Source of the DNA: Bacteroidia bacterium
GTDB lineage: Bacteria; Bacteroidota; Bacteroidia; Flavobacteriales; Flavobacteriaceae
Assembly: GCA_030427985.1 (NCBI GenBank)
Contig: JAUIBH010000008.1
Location: 1 to 64,000 of the forward strand
Length of the DNA stretch: 64,000 nt
Direction of reading: 5' to 3'
A program made the position numbers and the translations under genes. The notes under the pieces were generated by a model that saw only the letters and a list, made by a program, of their open reading frames with translations, did no database searches and had not been told where the DNA came from. Below are positions 53,814-62,968 of the stretch, piece by piece (position 1 is the stretch's first letter; the number at the start of each line of letters is the position of its first letter).

Positions 53814-54447
53814 AATTGTACGAATTAGTTTAATCGGTTAATGTTAGTGAATATGGACACCCAGGTACACTGTTGTTTTTTTATTATAGCCTACTTGTTT
53901 GCCCATATGGTTTTAGTTTGAAAATTTTTTTTGGGGAAGCTGTCGATGTTTATACACTTTCTACATTTTAGAAGTGTTTTTTTTATACTTATTTTTTTTT
54001 GACATGAAACTCCCCAGGAATAAATTCCCAAACTGAAACAAAGGAGTAGAAATCTATGGAAAGAAACCAATTACATTTTAGATAAAACCTATCGTTTTCC
54101 TATATTTTGATAATAAAACCATTAAAATTTAATGAATATCATAATTTGATGGAAAATGGTGGTATTTATAACTACATGCCTATTACTAATATGTATGATT
54201 TTATTTTAATACTAGGTGGTTCTTTTAAACGTACTTTTTTTCAGATGAAAATGTTTCGAAGCCACTGATATTCCTAAAATTTAATGAGTAGTCTTCATTT
54301 GATAGTGTTTAAGAAAAGTTATAATAGGGTCTGATAAAAAATAAAGAAGAGAATTTGGATTCTGTTGGAAATAACTAGATGTAAGGGATGCTGATGAATA
54401 GCCTACATCCATTTAAAATTTTGATTAGGATGAAATCTTATAGGCAG
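53814..54447. other. Upstream region of susC
   Basis: 634 bp, AT-rich, no gene seen and no clear dyad recognised. Contains the susC promoter and leader, and the 3' side of the TauE gene. Confidence 0.4.
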
Positions 54448-55254
54448 TTAAATAAGCTGAGCCAGTTCTCTACAAATAACAAGCACGGAAATACACAATA
54501 CCACATAGCCAAACCCTTTTTTTAAACTCTTTTCGCCAATAAGGTGCGAACTGTGTATACCTATGGCCATTCCCGTTAAGGAGATAGCGGTGAAGCTGAG
54601 CAACAATATCCAATCTATTTCAATGCTGCCTACGTCTCCAAGAAACCCTATAAAGGATTTTAAGGCGATAATTATAAGTGACGTGGCAATAGCTCTTTTT
54701 ATGGGAAGCCGTAAGAAGAGGATAAGTACCGGAACAATTAAAAAACCACCTCCGGTGCCGGTTATCCCGGTGATAATACCAATTCCTACACCAAACAAGA
54801 GAATGGGAAAGTAATGCTGCTTGGAATTGCATGGTTTTGATGATTTTTTCTTCGCATCTTTTATGGTACGTAATGCCGCCACGGCCATCAATACACCAAA
54901 AAATATCATAATTACCAAATCCCTTGTAATGGCAAGGTTATCTGTGTGATAAACTACAGGAGGAATTGAAGGCAATAAGAACTTACGTACCAGAAACACC
55001 GTAACCACCATGGGAATAGAAAAAAGCAGGGCCAATTGCCAATCCATGCTTTGTTTTCTTGCATTGAGCAATACACCTGCAGAAGCTGACATGCCCACTA
55101 CAAATAAAGAATGGGCAGTAGCAGAGTGCATATCCATTACAAACAAATAATTGAATATGGGAACGGCCATTGCAGACCCACCACTTCCCGTGGATCCCAT
55201 GATCAATCCTATGGCAAAAGCACCCACATATCCTATAAGTTGGAATGTTTCCAT
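54448..55254 (-). CDS. TauE/SafE-family sulfite/sulfonate exporter
   Basis: The ATG at 55254 ('METFQLIGYVGAFAIGL') is preferred over 55299. 268 aa with about eight hydrophobic segments and the duplicated family motif: 'GLIMGSTGSGGSAMAVPIF' and 'GIGIITGITGTGGGFLIVPVLILF'. TauE/SafE permeases move sulfite, sulfoacetate or related anions. It lies 95 bp after the Tat-signal/DsrE-like gene and with the TsdA-like cytochrome suggests export or import of a sulfur oxyanion linked to thiosulfate oxidation. Confidence 0.88.
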   Translation of the reverse strand: METFQLIGYVGAFAIGLIMGSTGSGGSAMAVPIFNYLFVMDMHSATAHSLFVVGMSASAGVLLNARKQSMDWQLALLFSIPMVVTVFLVRKFLLPSIPPVVYHTDNLAITRDLVIMIFFGVLMAVAALRTIKDAKKKSSKPCNSKQHYFPILLFGVGIGIITGITGTGGGFLIVPVLILFLRLPIKRAIATSLIIIALKSFIGFLGDVGSIEIDWILLLSFTAISLTGMAIGIHSSHLIGEKSLKKGFGYVVLCISVLVICRELAQLI

Positions 55255-55349
55255 TGATGCGTGTTCTCTTAATGTTGAAAATGGCGCACATAAAACCAAG
55301 GGGCTATTTGGATAGCCCCCTTAAAGTTCATGCTATGCCGTTAAAATAA

Positions 55350-56039
55350 TTATCCCCCAGCGTAGATGTAGGAACATCCATGCGCTTGGGCACGACTCAG
55401 GGCCCATACACCAGAAGGAACCAATTGAATCCCTGGAAGGATGGCATCTACCCATTCGTTGTACACCTCTTTTGGATCTAACCCCATTTTTTGGGCTGCA
55501 ACGCTGGCGCATACCGTTATGGCAAGATTGCATACACAGAACATGGCCCCGCGTTCTTGAAGACGTTTTATACCCTCAATATTGGGTAGGGGCAAATCGC
55601 CTTCCTGTGGTTCAAAATATGGGTTGCGAAGTGAAGGTTGCTGAGTGGTATTGTCATTGATTTTAAAGACTTCACCAAGCTTGTATTTTTTCCAAATATC
55701 TGAGTGCAATGCAAAAGGGATGGCATCGTGCCTAAGCACGGTCATGGCTGTAATATCACTGTCAGGAGATCCCGTTTCGTTATTGCTTAAATAATAGGCC
55801 CAATTCCAGATAACAGGAAAGCCGTCATGTGGCATGGAACCGTCAAATACCACGCGGTGTGTGCCCTTGATTTTTTTGAACCAAGCTTCGGCATCCCCAA
55901 CTTCTACAGCTTCATTTTCCGCTGCTGAAAGTTTTGAATACCACGGACTTAAAGGGTTCGTTACTGCCGCCATTGTACCAGCTGTTGTTCCCAAAGCCAG
56001 TGTTCCGATAAACATTCGTCTTGATTGATGATTTTTCAT
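55350..56039 (-). CDS. Tat-exported DsrE-like protein with conserved cysteines
   Basis: 229 aa. The N-terminus 'SRRMFIGTLALGTTAGTMAA' is a twin-arginine signal, so it should be folded before export. The mature part has 'HRVVFDGSMPHDGFPVIWNW', 'VTVLRHDAIPFALHSDIWKKY', 'ERGAMFCVCNLAITVCASVAA' and 'ALSRAQAHGCSYIYAGG'; the Cys-x-Cys, a further Cys and a late Cys-Ser-Tyr are reminiscent of DsrE-fold sulfur carriers. It is between the cytochrome and the TauE gene, 2 bp after the cytochrome stop. Function likely in sulfur transfer in the periplasm; unproved. Confidence 0.7.
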   Translation of the reverse strand: MKNHQSRRMFIGTLALGTTAGTMAAVTNPLSPWYSKLSAAENEAVEVGDAEAWFKKIKGTHRVVFDGSMPHDGFPVIWNWAYYLSNNETGSPDSDITAMTVLRHDAIPFALHSDIWKKYKLGEVFKINDNTTQQPSLRNPYFEPQEGDLPLPNIEGIKRLQERGAMFCVCNLAITVCASVAAQKMGLDPKEVYNEWVDAILPGIQLVPSGVWALSRAQAHGCSYIYAGG

Positions 56040-56041
56040 TA

Positions 56042-57076
56042 CTACTTGTTTTTGATTAAATTAAACTGCTTTTTATAATACTCCATAATGGGTTGAAAGG
56101 GCCCCAATTGATGTTGAACCAGCGAGAAATTGTCCACATAGGGGCCATAAGGTGTGGACACCGGTTTCTTTTTAAGGTCTGGGAAGTCTTCTTCAAGATT
56201 GCTTTTCTGTGGTCTTTGTTGCTGATTTATATATCCCGCCACATCATAAGCTTCTGAATCTGTAAGTACAGGGTTCTTGTATGTGGCGCCATAAGGCATA
56301 TTGGCTTTGATAAAGTTTGCAGCAGTTATCACCCGTGTCATTCCAGCACCATTGTTATAGGAATCTTTGCCCCAGAGTGGTGGATATAGGTAAACCTGTC
56401 CTGTTGCAGCCAGTTTTCCTTGGCCGTCATCACCATGGCATTCCACACATCGTTTTGTAAAGATTTTTTCCCCCATTTCAAGATCAACGGGTCGTTCAGG
56501 AACTTGAATTTTCACGAATCCTTGCCCTTCTATTTTACCATCCGAAGGTGCGTAGCGACCCAACCACTCCAAATAGGCAATGAACGCTTTCATTTCCTCA
56601 CTATCCTCTGGGAGTGCAACACCATTCATACTACGTTGCATACAACCATTGATGCGTTCCTCAAGAGAACCTATTTTGTTTTCTCGGTTCCGGAACTGTG
56701 GGAAACGTTTTGCAATACCAATCAAAGGAGCTGCATAAGGTTTGGTTCCTGATAAGAGATGGCAGTTGTTACAGGAGAGGTAGTTTCCAGCGTATGGTTT
56801 TTTACTATCTGGACCTATATGTTCTGGTGTATGTTGAAACAGTTCATAACCATATTTTATGGTCTTGCTCCTACTGGAATTCCCCAAAAGGGAAACGTTA
56901 TAGTTCTGATGGTATACATCTTCATATTCCCTACTATCAAAAAAGCTATCATCCACCCCAAAGGCATATACCATTAGTCCTAGGGAAAGAACAATGACCC
57001 CCAAAATGGGATAGAGTAGCATCTTGTGGAGTCGTTCCATGCCCAAAAGCATACTATTTTGCCTATCTGTGGCCAT
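56042..57076 (-). CDS. Dihaem cytochrome c, thiosulfate dehydrogenase-like
   Basis: 344 aa with an N-terminal membrane anchor ('LLYPILGVIVLSLGLMVYAF'). Two haem sites: CxxCH at 102-106 ('SCNNCHLLSGTKPY') and at 210-214 ('RCVECHGDDGQG'). The stretch 'SLEERINGCMQRSMNGVALP' with Cys145 corresponds to the Cys axial ligand region of TsdA-type enzymes, and 'ANFIKANMPYGATY' holds a Met ligand candidate. TsdA oxidises thiosulfate to tetrathionate, or in reverse. It is followed by DsrE-like and TauE genes, forming a sulfur cluster. Length and organisation fit TsdA, but related unassigned dihaem cytochromes exist. Confidence 0.8.
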   Translation of the reverse strand: MATDRQNSMLLGMERLHKMLLYPILGVIVLSLGLMVYAFGVDDSFFDSREYEDVYHQNYNVSLLGNSSRSKTIKYGYELFQHTPEHIGPDSKKPYAGNYLSCNNCHLLSGTKPYAAPLIGIAKRFPQFRNRENKIGSLEERINGCMQRSMNGVALPEDSEEMKAFIAYLEWLGRYAPSDGKIEGQGFVKIQVPERPVDLEMGEKIFTKRCVECHGDDGQGKLAATGQVYLYPPLWGKDSYNNGAGMTRVITAANFIKANMPYGATYKNPVLTDSEAYDVAGYINQQQRPQKSNLEEDFPDLKKKPVSTPYGPYVDNFSLVQHQLGPFQPIMEYYKKQFNLIKNK

Positions 57077-57363
57077 ATCTGTCCTTCATGGTTTTGCGTA
57101 TTCTGTGTACTGTTCTTTCAAAAAGTCTCTTAAAAAGGCAAATACCATGTATTCTTTTTGAAGGGTGCAAACCTATCTAGACGATGGGAAAAATGGTATA
57201 AGGAACACGTGCATGCTGTGTGTACAGGGCCGTATACTTGGTAGACAAAAAGTACTGGATTCTTAAAAAAAGGTAGACAATAGGTAAACAAAAATTTGTA
57301 TTTCTTTGAAAACCAGTGTGAAAGATGGTGTTAAATGGAAGGTGCTTAAATCGGAAAAACCCA

Positions 57364-59028
57364 TTAACTTTCTTGGTCCCATTGCGATAGAAATGAAAAA
57401 AGGTCGTCTTCTTGTGCCATTTTCAGTTTTTTTCGGAGTCGATACCGAGCTGTTTTGGCACTTTCTGGGTAAATCCCCAAAATATTGGAGGTTTCCTTAA
57501 TGTTCAAATTCAGACGGGCAAGAGCTGCAACTTTTAGGTCGTTGCTACTGAGTTCAGGGAAATTTTCTTTAAGTGCTGTCAAAAAGTTGGAATGTACCTG
57601 TTCAAAATGGATTTTAAAATCTTCCCAATCTTTTTCGCGTGACCTGTGTTGTCTAATGAGCTGTTCCATTTGATTAAAGTACTTGGCCTTGTCTTTTTGG
57701 GAAGCACTCTTAAGAGCTTTTAATTGGTCATAAAGATTTTCGAACAGCTCATTTTTTTGAACAAAATTTAGGGCATAAGAAGCCAATTCCTTGTTCTTGA
57801 AATGTAGTTGGCTTTCTAACTCAATCTGTTTCAATTTTTGATTTTCAATGGTCTTTGTATTCAGGTTCTCCTGGGAAATCAACAATTCTTTTTGCTTTTT
57901 GTTCCTCAGTTTTAAACTCCATATCAAGGAAATGGAGAGAAGGGTGATCATAACAAAACTGATTCCCAAAATCCATTTTATTTTTGAATCTGTTCGCTTG
58001 GTTTGGTTAAGGTACTCCAATTGGCTGTCTTTCTCCCTCAGTTCATTTTCAAATTCTAAAGCAGCTATTTGTTTGGATTTGTCCGTATTGTAAATGGAAT
58101 CCTTAAGCGCAATATATTGGTCATAGTACTCAAGGGATTCTCCCAGTTTTCCTTCCTGTTTTTTTAGGAGTTTCAATTCCCGAAGCGCATTCAGTTTGTA
58201 TTTTTTTAAATTCTTTTTATCCGCTCCCGCCAAGGCTAGGTTTAACTGGGTTTCCGATGCTTCAAATTCATTCCGTAACCGCAACAAATGTCCGTACAGA
58301 ACAAGATTGCTGATTTTTCCGTCTTCATCGCCCACTTCTTTTCCCAAATCAATGGAATGTATAATATGGTATTCAGCTTGCTCCAGCTCTCCTTCCTCCA
58401 TAAAAAGTTTTCCCAATTGGTTATGAGCTTCGGCCATACCATAAGTGAAATTATTTGCAGAATGTATGGACAGGGCATTGTCTAAAAACCTTTTGGCGTC
58501 CTGTAAATTATTTTGTGCGAGGAAGATATCGGCCATTTTGGTATACGTGGTCGCAATTCTGTCCTTTAGGTCATGTGCGGTGAACTTTTCTATTGCCCTT
58601 TCATAGAGATTTTTTGCTTTTGTAAACTCATCAATATCAGCGTAAACCATACCAATATTCAGAAAACAATTGGCAAGGCCTACATCATCCCCAATCTCTT
58701 CATACCTGGTTTTGGACGCAACAAGGTTTTCCAAAGCAGATTTAGGATTGCCTTGGGCCCAATACGAAACACCTATAATCCTTCGGGCCCTTGCCATTCC
58801 GGGAATATACCCCAGCTCTTCTGCCAATTTCTGGGCTTCAACCCCATACTTGACGGATTTTTCCGTATCCACAATCCAATATTCATAACCCAGGTCGTTC
58901 AGGATATCCACTCTTTCAATCTGTGATAGCGTATCCTGGGCCAACAAATACTCCAAGCTGTCCAAACTCTTTTGACCGTTGACCAAGGCCAAGACAAAAA
59001 AGATAATAAGGGTTGCTGAGGTCTTCAT
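57364..59028 (-). CDS. TPR-repeat membrane protein with C-terminal HTH
   Basis: 554 aa. A signal peptide ('TLIIFFVLALVNGQ') leads to about six TPR-like repeats (~20-330: 'YTKMADIFLAQNNLQDAKRFLDNALS', 'AEAHNQLGKLFMEEGELEQAEYHII'), one TM helix near 350-375 ('WILGISFVMITLLSISLIW'), a coiled coil (~375-450), and a C-terminal HTH 'LSSNDLKVAALARLNLNIKETSNILGIYPESAKTARYRLRKKL' of LuxR-like type. Typical of Flavobacteriia; the periplasmic TPR region is thought to sense, and the cytoplasmic HTH to bind DNA. Position next to the sulfur cluster suggests but does not prove a control link. Confidence 0.87.
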   Translation of the reverse strand: MKTSATLIIFFVLALVNGQKSLDSLEYLLAQDTLSQIERVDILNDLGYEYWIVDTEKSVKYGVEAQKLAEELGYIPGMARARRIIGVSYWAQGNPKSALENLVASKTRYEEIGDDVGLANCFLNIGMVYADIDEFTKAKNLYERAIEKFTAHDLKDRIATTYTKMADIFLAQNNLQDAKRFLDNALSIHSANNFTYGMAEAHNQLGKLFMEEGELEQAEYHIIHSIDLGKEVGDEDGKISNLVLYGHLLRLRNEFEASETQLNLALAGADKKNLKKYKLNALRELKLLKKQEGKLGESLEYYDQYIALKDSIYNTDKSKQIAALEFENELREKDSQLEYLNQTKRTDSKIKWILGISFVMITLLSISLIWSLKLRNKKQKELLISQENLNTKTIENQKLKQIELESQLHFKNKELASYALNFVQKNELFENLYDQLKALKSASQKDKAKYFNQMEQLIRQHRSREKDWEDFKIHFEQVHSNFLTALKENFPELSSNDLKVAALARLNLNIKETSNILGIYPESAKTARYRLRKKLKMAQEDDLFSFLSQWDQES

Positions 59029-59294
59029 GTAATAAGCGGGTACTTTGCGTGCTAAAAGTCACAAAGTTAAATGATTCGCAACTTCCATAAGAATATGGTT
59101 TCATTATTGTTTAAATGTTAAACATATATATTGGAACTTATATAGAGAGAAGTGTAATTGATATATGTTTTTTCGACTCTTAGTATGTATTCGAAGATTG
59201 ATTATAAGGTCTTCATCGGTGTTTTGGTAGATGGAGCTAATGGAATTTAGACTTTATGTGAGGTAAATCACCAAGAAAAGAAAAAAATAAAGCC

Positions 59295-59873
59295 ATGATA
59301 ATTAGAAAACCCAAAATAGAAGATTCAACAGAAATTGCTACATTGTTTATGTTGGCAATGGACGAATTGATTTTTGATTTTATTGGAGAGAATTCAGTTG
59401 AAAAGGCCATGCATTTTTTAGAAAGCTTGGTACGTACCGAGGCCAATCAATATTCGTATGAGAATTGTTGGGTTGTTGATATTGGAGATGAGGTTATAGC
59501 TATGGCAAATGTTTATGATGGTTCAGAATTACATCGGTTAAGAAAACCAGTTACAAAAAAGATAGCATCCATGTTCACAAAGGAGTTTAATCCAGAAGAT
59601 GAGACTCAAAGTGGGGAAATCTATATAGATAGCTTGGCGGTGCACTCCGATTGGCAAGGCAAAGGAATTGGTTCAAAAATGCTTAATTTTTTAATAAATC
59701 AATACGTGGGTAAATTGGATAAAACTCTTGGTTTACTTGTGGATATGGATAATGTGGATGCCAAAAAATTATATATGCGAATGGGTTTTGAAAAAATTGG
59801 AGAGAAGCAATTATCCGGAAAAAAAATGGAACATCTTCAAATTTATACAGCAACGCCACCGAACAAAATATAG
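59295..59873 (+). CDS. GNAT-family N-acetyltransferase
   Basis: 192 aa with 'MIIRKPKIEDSTEIATLFMLAMDE' at the start, 'YIDSLAVHSDWQGKGIGSKMLNFLI' (the acetyl-CoA loop QGKGIG) and 'GLLVDMDNVDAKKLYMRMGFEKI'. Substrate unknown. It stands between minus-strand genes with gaps on both sides and no visible operon partner. Confidence 0.92.
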   Translation: MIIRKPKIEDSTEIATLFMLAMDELIFDFIGENSVEKAMHFLESLVRTEANQYSYENCWVVDIGDEVIAMANVYDGSELHRLRKPVTKKIASMFTKEFNPEDETQSGEIYIDSLAVHSDWQGKGIGSKMLNFLINQYVGKLDKTLGLLVDMDNVDAKKLYMRMGFEKIGEKQLSGKKMEHLQIYTATPPNKI

Positions 59874-59966
59874 ATTATTTTGCCGACTTAGAAACACCCT
59901 CTAGCAATTGATACGTGTTTATTTTCAATTGTTTAGAAATTATTGAATTATCTTTTATTGACTATA

Positions 59967-60314
59967 TCAAAAAAGATGAGCAACTATAACCAGAATACTG
60001 AACACCACACTTAAGATGAGAATATTGAACGTGGTTGATGGTTTTAATTGGGCCAAAACAGCTCCGTTAAAGGCCATACAAAAAATGGTCACCAAAAAAA
60101 GCAAAATCATTTTAAGCAACATGTTCATTTCTCCCATTAAAAGGACCATGGCTGCTGCCGAACCCAGACAACTTTGACCTATGATGGCAATGGTTGCATA
60201 ACCAAGCTGCTTTTTTTTAAACTCATTGAACGTTAATTTGTATATGTTCTTTACACCATTAACTTTCTGTTCAGTTCTTGAATGTGTCATTGGTAGTATT
60301 GTGGAATGTTTCAT
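59967..60314 (-). CDS. Small membrane protein of unknown function
   Basis: 115 aa with a basic N-terminus ('KLTFNEFKKKQLGY') and three hydrophobic segments (~40-60, ~66-84, ~90-113). No family is recognised with confidence. It lies 49 bp after the RIC gene on the same strand and is probably co-transcribed with it, so a link to nitric-oxide stress is inferred. The second ATG (residue 9) is an alternative start. Confidence 0.65.
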   Translation of the reverse strand: MKHSTILPMTHSRTEQKVNGVKNIYKLTFNEFKKKQLGYATIAIIGQSCLGSAAAMVLLMGEMNMLLKMILLFLVTIFCMAFNGAVLAQLKPSTTFNILILSVVFSILVIVAHLF

Positions 60315-60363
60315 TATAGATGATTTTATGTTGTTTGTTAGTTACCCTTTGTGGGCAGCCCCA

Positions 60364-61089
60364 TTAAAATGAGTTGCCCAATACTTTGCTTTCCAGAATT
60401 TCAGCTTTTGGAAAAAGGATGTTGTTTTCTAAATGGATATGTTCGTGAAGGTCTTCTTCAAATTCCTGAAGGAGTGAAAAGGCAACTCTATAGGTATTAC
60501 AGGCATCCGCTGGAGGAGTGTAATCATTACTGAGTTCAGCAATTTTGCGAAAACGTTCACCCTCATTATCATGCTCCTGCATCATCATTTGAATGGGATT
60601 TTTAATGGTACCAAAATGGGGAGTGGTCTTACTTTCGGTGCCACCAACCATTTTGCGAACCCATGGGAATAGGACCAACTCTTCCTTTTTCATGTGCATG
60701 GCCAAATCTCCGGCAGAAGCATTGAAATGCTCAAAAATATCGAGCAGTTCTGGATGACGTTCTCCGTGTACTTTGCAAAGTTTGGTCAGGTATTGTTTTA
60801 AAATCGGAATTTGTTGCTCCACGTAACGATGGTGCTTCTTTTCAATATAATCGACCAATAGGTCCAAAGGCCAAGTTTTAAAATCGGGCTGGTCATTTTG
60901 GTTTTGGTTCTGGACAGCATCAAGTTCCTGGATCAAGCTTTCCAAGTTCAGGCCATTTTTTTCTACAACTTCTTCTAGGGTTCGATTTCCTTTACAGCAA
61001 AAATCTATTTTATGATTTTTAAAGACTTGGGCAGTGCGATAGTTCTCCGCTACCAACTGTCCGACTGTTTTTTCCATAGTATCATTCAT
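60364..61089 (-). CDS. Iron-sulfur cluster repair di-iron protein (RIC/ScdA/YtfE)
   Basis: 241 aa. The N-terminal domain has the ScdA signature 'VGQLVAENYRTAQVFKNHKIDFCCKGNRTLEE' with two adjacent Cys. The hemerythrin-like domain supplies the di-iron ligands: 'KKHHRYVEQQIPIL', 'HGERHPELLDIF', 'HMKKEELVLFPWV', 'MMQEHDNEGERFR' and 'HEHIHLENNILFPKAE'. It repairs Fe-S clusters damaged by nitric oxide. Its promoter carries a 14-bp palindrome shared with the Rrf2 gene next to it, which fits control by that regulator. ATG at 61077 (second Met) is an alternative start. Confidence 0.95.
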   Translation of the reverse strand: MNDTMEKTVGQLVAENYRTAQVFKNHKIDFCCKGNRTLEEVVEKNGLNLESLIQELDAVQNQNQNDQPDFKTWPLDLLVDYIEKKHHRYVEQQIPILKQYLTKLCKVHGERHPELLDIFEHFNASAGDLAMHMKKEELVLFPWVRKMVGGTESKTTPHFGTIKNPIQMMMQEHDNEGERFRKIAELSNDYTPPADACNTYRVAFSLLQEFEEDLHEHIHLENNILFPKAEILESKVLGNSF

Positions 61090-61122
61090 GATTTTTTATT
61101 TTTTAGATTATCGATGCGTTAA

Positions 61123-61140
61123 TCGGACAATTTTATCCGA
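61123..61140. promoter_or_regulatory. Palindromic operator upstream of the RIC gene
   Basis: TCGGACAATTTTATCCGA. In minus-strand orientation the core GGATAAAATTGTCC differs at 2 of 14 positions from GGACAAAATTGTCT upstream of the Rrf2 gene. It lies 34-51 bp before the RIC start. Confidence 0.7.
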
Positions 61141-61157
61141 AATAGGTTTAAATTTTT

Positions 61158-61595
61158 TTAGCGTTTTAAATAGGTCAAACCAACCTCTAACCCCATGGCC
61201 AATTCATACAAACTTGTGTTCCTCAGCATTTTACTTAAATCACTACGGATGTCAACAAATTTATCGTGCAAAGGGCAAGGTTTGTCCGCATTACATTCCT
61301 TAAGTCCCAGACCACATCCCTTATAGATATCGTCCCCATCAATGGCCTTTACGATCATGTTCAATTTTACGGACTCCATGTTTTCCCGTTCAATTTCAAA
61401 TCCCCCAGTAGGTCCTTTTACGGAGTGAATGATATTGCTTCTGGAAAGCTGCTGCAAAATTTTGGCCGTGAACGCAATAGGGGAATCAATTTCCTCGGCA
61501 ATCTCATTTACGCTGACACGCCTTCCCTCCATGGATTGAAGTGCAATGTAAACCGATGCGCGTATACCATATTCACAGGCTTTTGAAAACATCAT
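61158..61595 (-). CDS. Rrf2-family transcriptional regulator, probable NsrR-like
   Basis: 145 aa. Winged HTH 'FSKACEYGIRASVYIALQ', 'RVSVNEIAEEIDSPIAFTAKILQQLSRSNIIHSVKGPTGGF', followed by an Fe-S-binding Cys cluster 'CGLGLKECNADKPCPLHDKF' (three Cys as in NsrR/IscR). Such proteins sense nitric oxide or Fe-S status. It sits between the RIC gene and a membrane protein of the nos region and has a matching palindrome upstream of its own start and of RIC. Starts with ATGATG. Confidence 0.94.
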   Translation of the reverse strand: MMFSKACEYGIRASVYIALQSMEGRRVSVNEIAEEIDSPIAFTAKILQQLSRSNIIHSVKGPTGGFEIERENMESVKLNMIVKAIDGDDIYKGCGLGLKECNADKPCPLHDKFVDIRSDLSKMLRNTSLYELAMGLEVGLTYLKR

Positions 61596-61637
61596 AGGGA
61601 ACTTTTAGTAGTACAAAGATAATATTTAAATTAAATA

Positions 61638-61651
61638 GGACAAAATTGTCT
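61638..61651. promoter_or_regulatory. Palindromic operator upstream of the Rrf2 gene
   Basis: GGACAAAATTGTCT, core dyad GACAA-AA-TTGTC, 43-56 bp upstream of the Rrf2 start. Nearly identical to the site at 61125-61138 read on the minus strand; autoregulation inferred. Confidence 0.7.
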
Positions 61652-61732
61652 TTTATTATTTCTGGTATAAAATCCAAAAAAATTAAATTTAAGGCAAAGG
61701 AGTGGGGAGGGCACCATGGTTTAGCACCTAAT

Positions 61733-62935
61733 TTAGGTCTTATTGCGGTTTTTTATAAGCATCAGAACAATTCCCAATGGAATTAGGATTGAGACCACTG
61801 CTAAAAGTTTTACATGTCCGCTGAATATGCCCCATTGCTGCCAAGCGGCAAAGCCTTTGTAAAATATCAATGTTTCGGTAAGGAGGAACCCCAAAAAATA
61901 CCATAAATAGGATGTTTTAGTGATCCGAAACAAATCAAAATAATCCATAAAAAAGAAAAGACCTATGCTGATGACGCCCAAAAAGGTCAAGTGCAAATAC
62001 CCGATTGTAAAATCAAGATAAGTAGCCGCCATATGGGCAAAATAGGGAAGGACGGTTAATAGCTGTAAAATTATTTTTATCAAACCTAACACTACAACTG
62101 ACTTGAGGAGCAACTTTTGAAATTCTGACAATGCCAATTTCGAAAACCAGTTCTTGATCATGTTCCACAAGCATACAAATGCAAAAATTTGTGCTACTGC
62201 ACCAAATCCTGCCAGTGCATAAAAACCAAAAGAAGGTTTTGCCCAAAGCGTGGACAAGAAAAAAGTGAAAATAATACCTAGGTTGAGGCTCGTAAAAAAA
62301 CGAGCGAAGGATTTTTTTGGAATTTCAAAACCTAGCTGTTCCCAAACATATAAGAACAGCCCAACCAAGGCAAGCATTATCCAGGCATTATACTGAAAAT
62401 GAAGGTAAAAATAAATGGCCAACCGATACCAAATGGATTGTGCCCCCAAAGTGGTCATGATACCTCCCAAGGCCCAAGGTCCTAAACTGGAGATTACCAT
62501 ATAAATTAGGGCTGCTTTTGCACATTTCAACCCTTTACTGTGCTTGTGTTTTTGGTCGATATTTTTCCAGAAATGATAAACGTAAACGTAGGATACAATC
62601 AAGAAGAGCGTGGAAAAAATAATGGAAAAGAGCGCATATCCTTGAAAAGGGAAAGTCAGCAGCATGCCGATCAAAGTGGCTTGGGTACACCAAAAAATAC
62701 GTTTATAGTTTGTGGTGGATTTCTTTCTTTCCACAAAACAAAAATGAAACAAGGTCGTCAAAGCCAAATAAACCCAACCCAACAGCGCTATGTGCGAATG
62801 CCCATGTACAACAAACCTATAATTGAAATCAAAAGAAAAAATAGAGAAGGAGCGGAGCAGTATGCCCAGAACAGCAGCCACGAGAAAATATACCATGGCC
62901 ACCTGTAGATGAGATCGATATAATTTATCCTTCAC
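61733..62935 (-). CDS. Haem-copper-oxidase-like multi-pass membrane protein of the nos region
   Basis: 400 aa with about twelve hydrophobic segments. Near the start 'FVVHGHSHIALLGWVYLALTTLFHF' has the His-x-His and LLGW pattern of subunit-I-like haem proteins, and 'YFYLHFQYNAWIMLALVGLFL' and 'GYLHLTFLGVISIGLFFFM' contain further His. The full set of oxidase metal ligands is not obvious. It runs after nosY with a 33-bp gap and before the Rrf2 regulator, so it probably takes part in nitric or nitrous oxide metabolism; exact role unknown. NnrS-type and NorB-like proteins are related possibilities. Confidence 0.65.
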   Translation of the reverse strand: MKDKLYRSHLQVAMVYFLVAAVLGILLRSFSIFSFDFNYRFVVHGHSHIALLGWVYLALTTLFHFCFVERKKSTTNYKRIFWCTQATLIGMLLTFPFQGYALFSIIFSTLFLIVSYVYVYHFWKNIDQKHKHSKGLKCAKAALIYMVISSLGPWALGGIMTTLGAQSIWYRLAIYFYLHFQYNAWIMLALVGLFLYVWEQLGFEIPKKSFARFFTSLNLGIIFTFFLSTLWAKPSFGFYALAGFGAVAQIFAFVCLWNMIKNWFSKLALSEFQKLLLKSVVVLGLIKIILQLLTVLPYFAHMAATYLDFTIGYLHLTFLGVISIGLFFFMDYFDLFRITKTSYLWYFLGFLLTETLIFYKGFAAWQQWGIFSGHVKLLAVVSILIPLGIVLMLIKNRNKT

Positions 62936-62968
62936 TTTGAACGGTTTGTAAAAATGCTCTGGTCAAGA

